From NCBI GenBank assembly GCA_014860005.1, contig JACZKP010000074.1, positions 1 through 53,490 on the forward strand: a stretch of 53,490 nucleotides of DNA, given 5' to 3'. Under the pieces are notes generated by a model, which had not been told where the DNA came from, ran no database searches, and saw nothing but the letters and a program-made list of their open reading frames with translations. The position numbers were made by a program, and so were the translations under genes. This document shows, one piece after another, positions 53,379-53,490 of this stretch. Within the stretch, counting starts at the first letter, position 1, and each line of letters starts with the position of its first letter. The DNA comes from Verrucomicrobiota bacterium (GTDB lineage Bacteria > Verrucomicrobiota > Verrucomicrobiae > Limisphaerales > UBA11358).

Positions 53379-53490
53379 CGTTGGTTAAAGGTTTCTACTC
53401 CTTCGGCCATCCACATCAGGCGCTGCCAGCCGCGCCAGATGGTTTGCCAGCCAGGTAGGCCGTCGCCTTTGCGCCCGAGGAAGCCTCCGA
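53375..53490 (-). CDS. IS4-like transposase, C-terminal end (partial, off the right edge)
   Basis: Minus-strand frame reading in from the right edge: GGFLGRKGDGLPGWQTIWRG, then WQRLMWMAEGVETFNQR and stop. The GGFLGRKGDGxPGWQTxWRGW block is the characteristic end of an IS4-family transposase. No terminal inverted repeat can be checked inside the window. The stop overlaps that of the preceding gene, so the element end would lie within or against that gene. Confidence 0.75.
   Translation of the reverse strand, partial: GGFLGRKGDGLPGWQTIWRGWQRLMWMAEGVETFNQR

Overview
The window is a piece of a high-GC bacterial chromosome, most likely from a Verrucomicrobiota member (Pedosphaera/Limisphaerales-like). 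The inference rests on gene content: a PEP-CTERM protein, a DUF1592-type cytochrome protein, a DUF6807 protein, an ECF sigma factor of the planctomycete/verrucomicrobial type, a CotH/lamin-tail protein with autotransporter-associated strands, a huge Ig-like surface protein, and many dispersed palindromic intergenic repeats. No rRNA is present, so the placement is not proven.

Layout. (1) 1-2.8 kb, minus strand: a first arsenic operon, arsR-arsC-[GxxExxY nuclease-like gene between two repeat elements]-DUF6428-acr3 (acr3 runs off the left edge). An alkaline phosphatase is divergent from it. (2) 4.4-20.3 kb: every gene is on the minus strand. Reading from the promoter end: arsR2, ArsP-like permease, CxxC disulfide protein, membrane-anchored thioredoxin, octaheme cytochrome c with a membrane domain, Tat-exported flavin reductase, CcdA, a small Cys-rich protein split by an IS1182-type insertion, then an RND efflux set (outer-membrane factor, membrane-fusion lipoprotein, pump) and a second copy of the flavin reductase. 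(3) 20.5-22 kb: divergent arsM and a sigZ-like sigma factor. (4) 22-31 kb: a giant CotH/lamin-tail surface protein, DUF47-Pit phosphate uptake, and an ECF sigma factor with a zinc-ribbon partner. (5) 31.6-45.3 kb: topB, a tyrosine recombinase, Gfo/Idh/MocA, tRNA-Phe, a PEP-CTERM protein, DUF6807, CtpA-type protease, tsaD, a DUF1592 cytochrome protein and RNase P RNA. (6) 45.4-53.5 kb: a sodium:solute symporter, an Ig-like surface protein, a redoxin paired with a cytochrome/copper-monooxygenase-like protein, and the end of an IS4-like transposase at the right edge.

How it works together. The first 21 kb read as one arsenic island. ArsC reduces arsenate, Acr3 exports arsenite, ArsM methylates arsenite, and the ArsP-like permease may export methylarsenicals. 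The unusual part is the minus-strand run that joins the permease to a transmembrane thiol relay (CcdA, thioredoxin, CxxC protein), an octaheme cytochrome and exported flavoproteins. I read this as a candidate extracytoplasmic redox module under ArsR control. A phosphatase next to the ars genes and a phosphate transporter downstream fit phosphate/arsenate biology, but that link is an inference.

The island shows much wear. It holds four copies of an element bounded by 20-30 bp arms built from ~10-bp units, several other palindromic repeats, one IS insertion, a split small gene, and apparent frameshifts in two of the three RND genes. The GxxExxY nuclease-like gene sits between two direct copies of the decamer element, and its C-terminus is encoded by one of them; this is the most likely place for an undescribed repeat/nuclease association.
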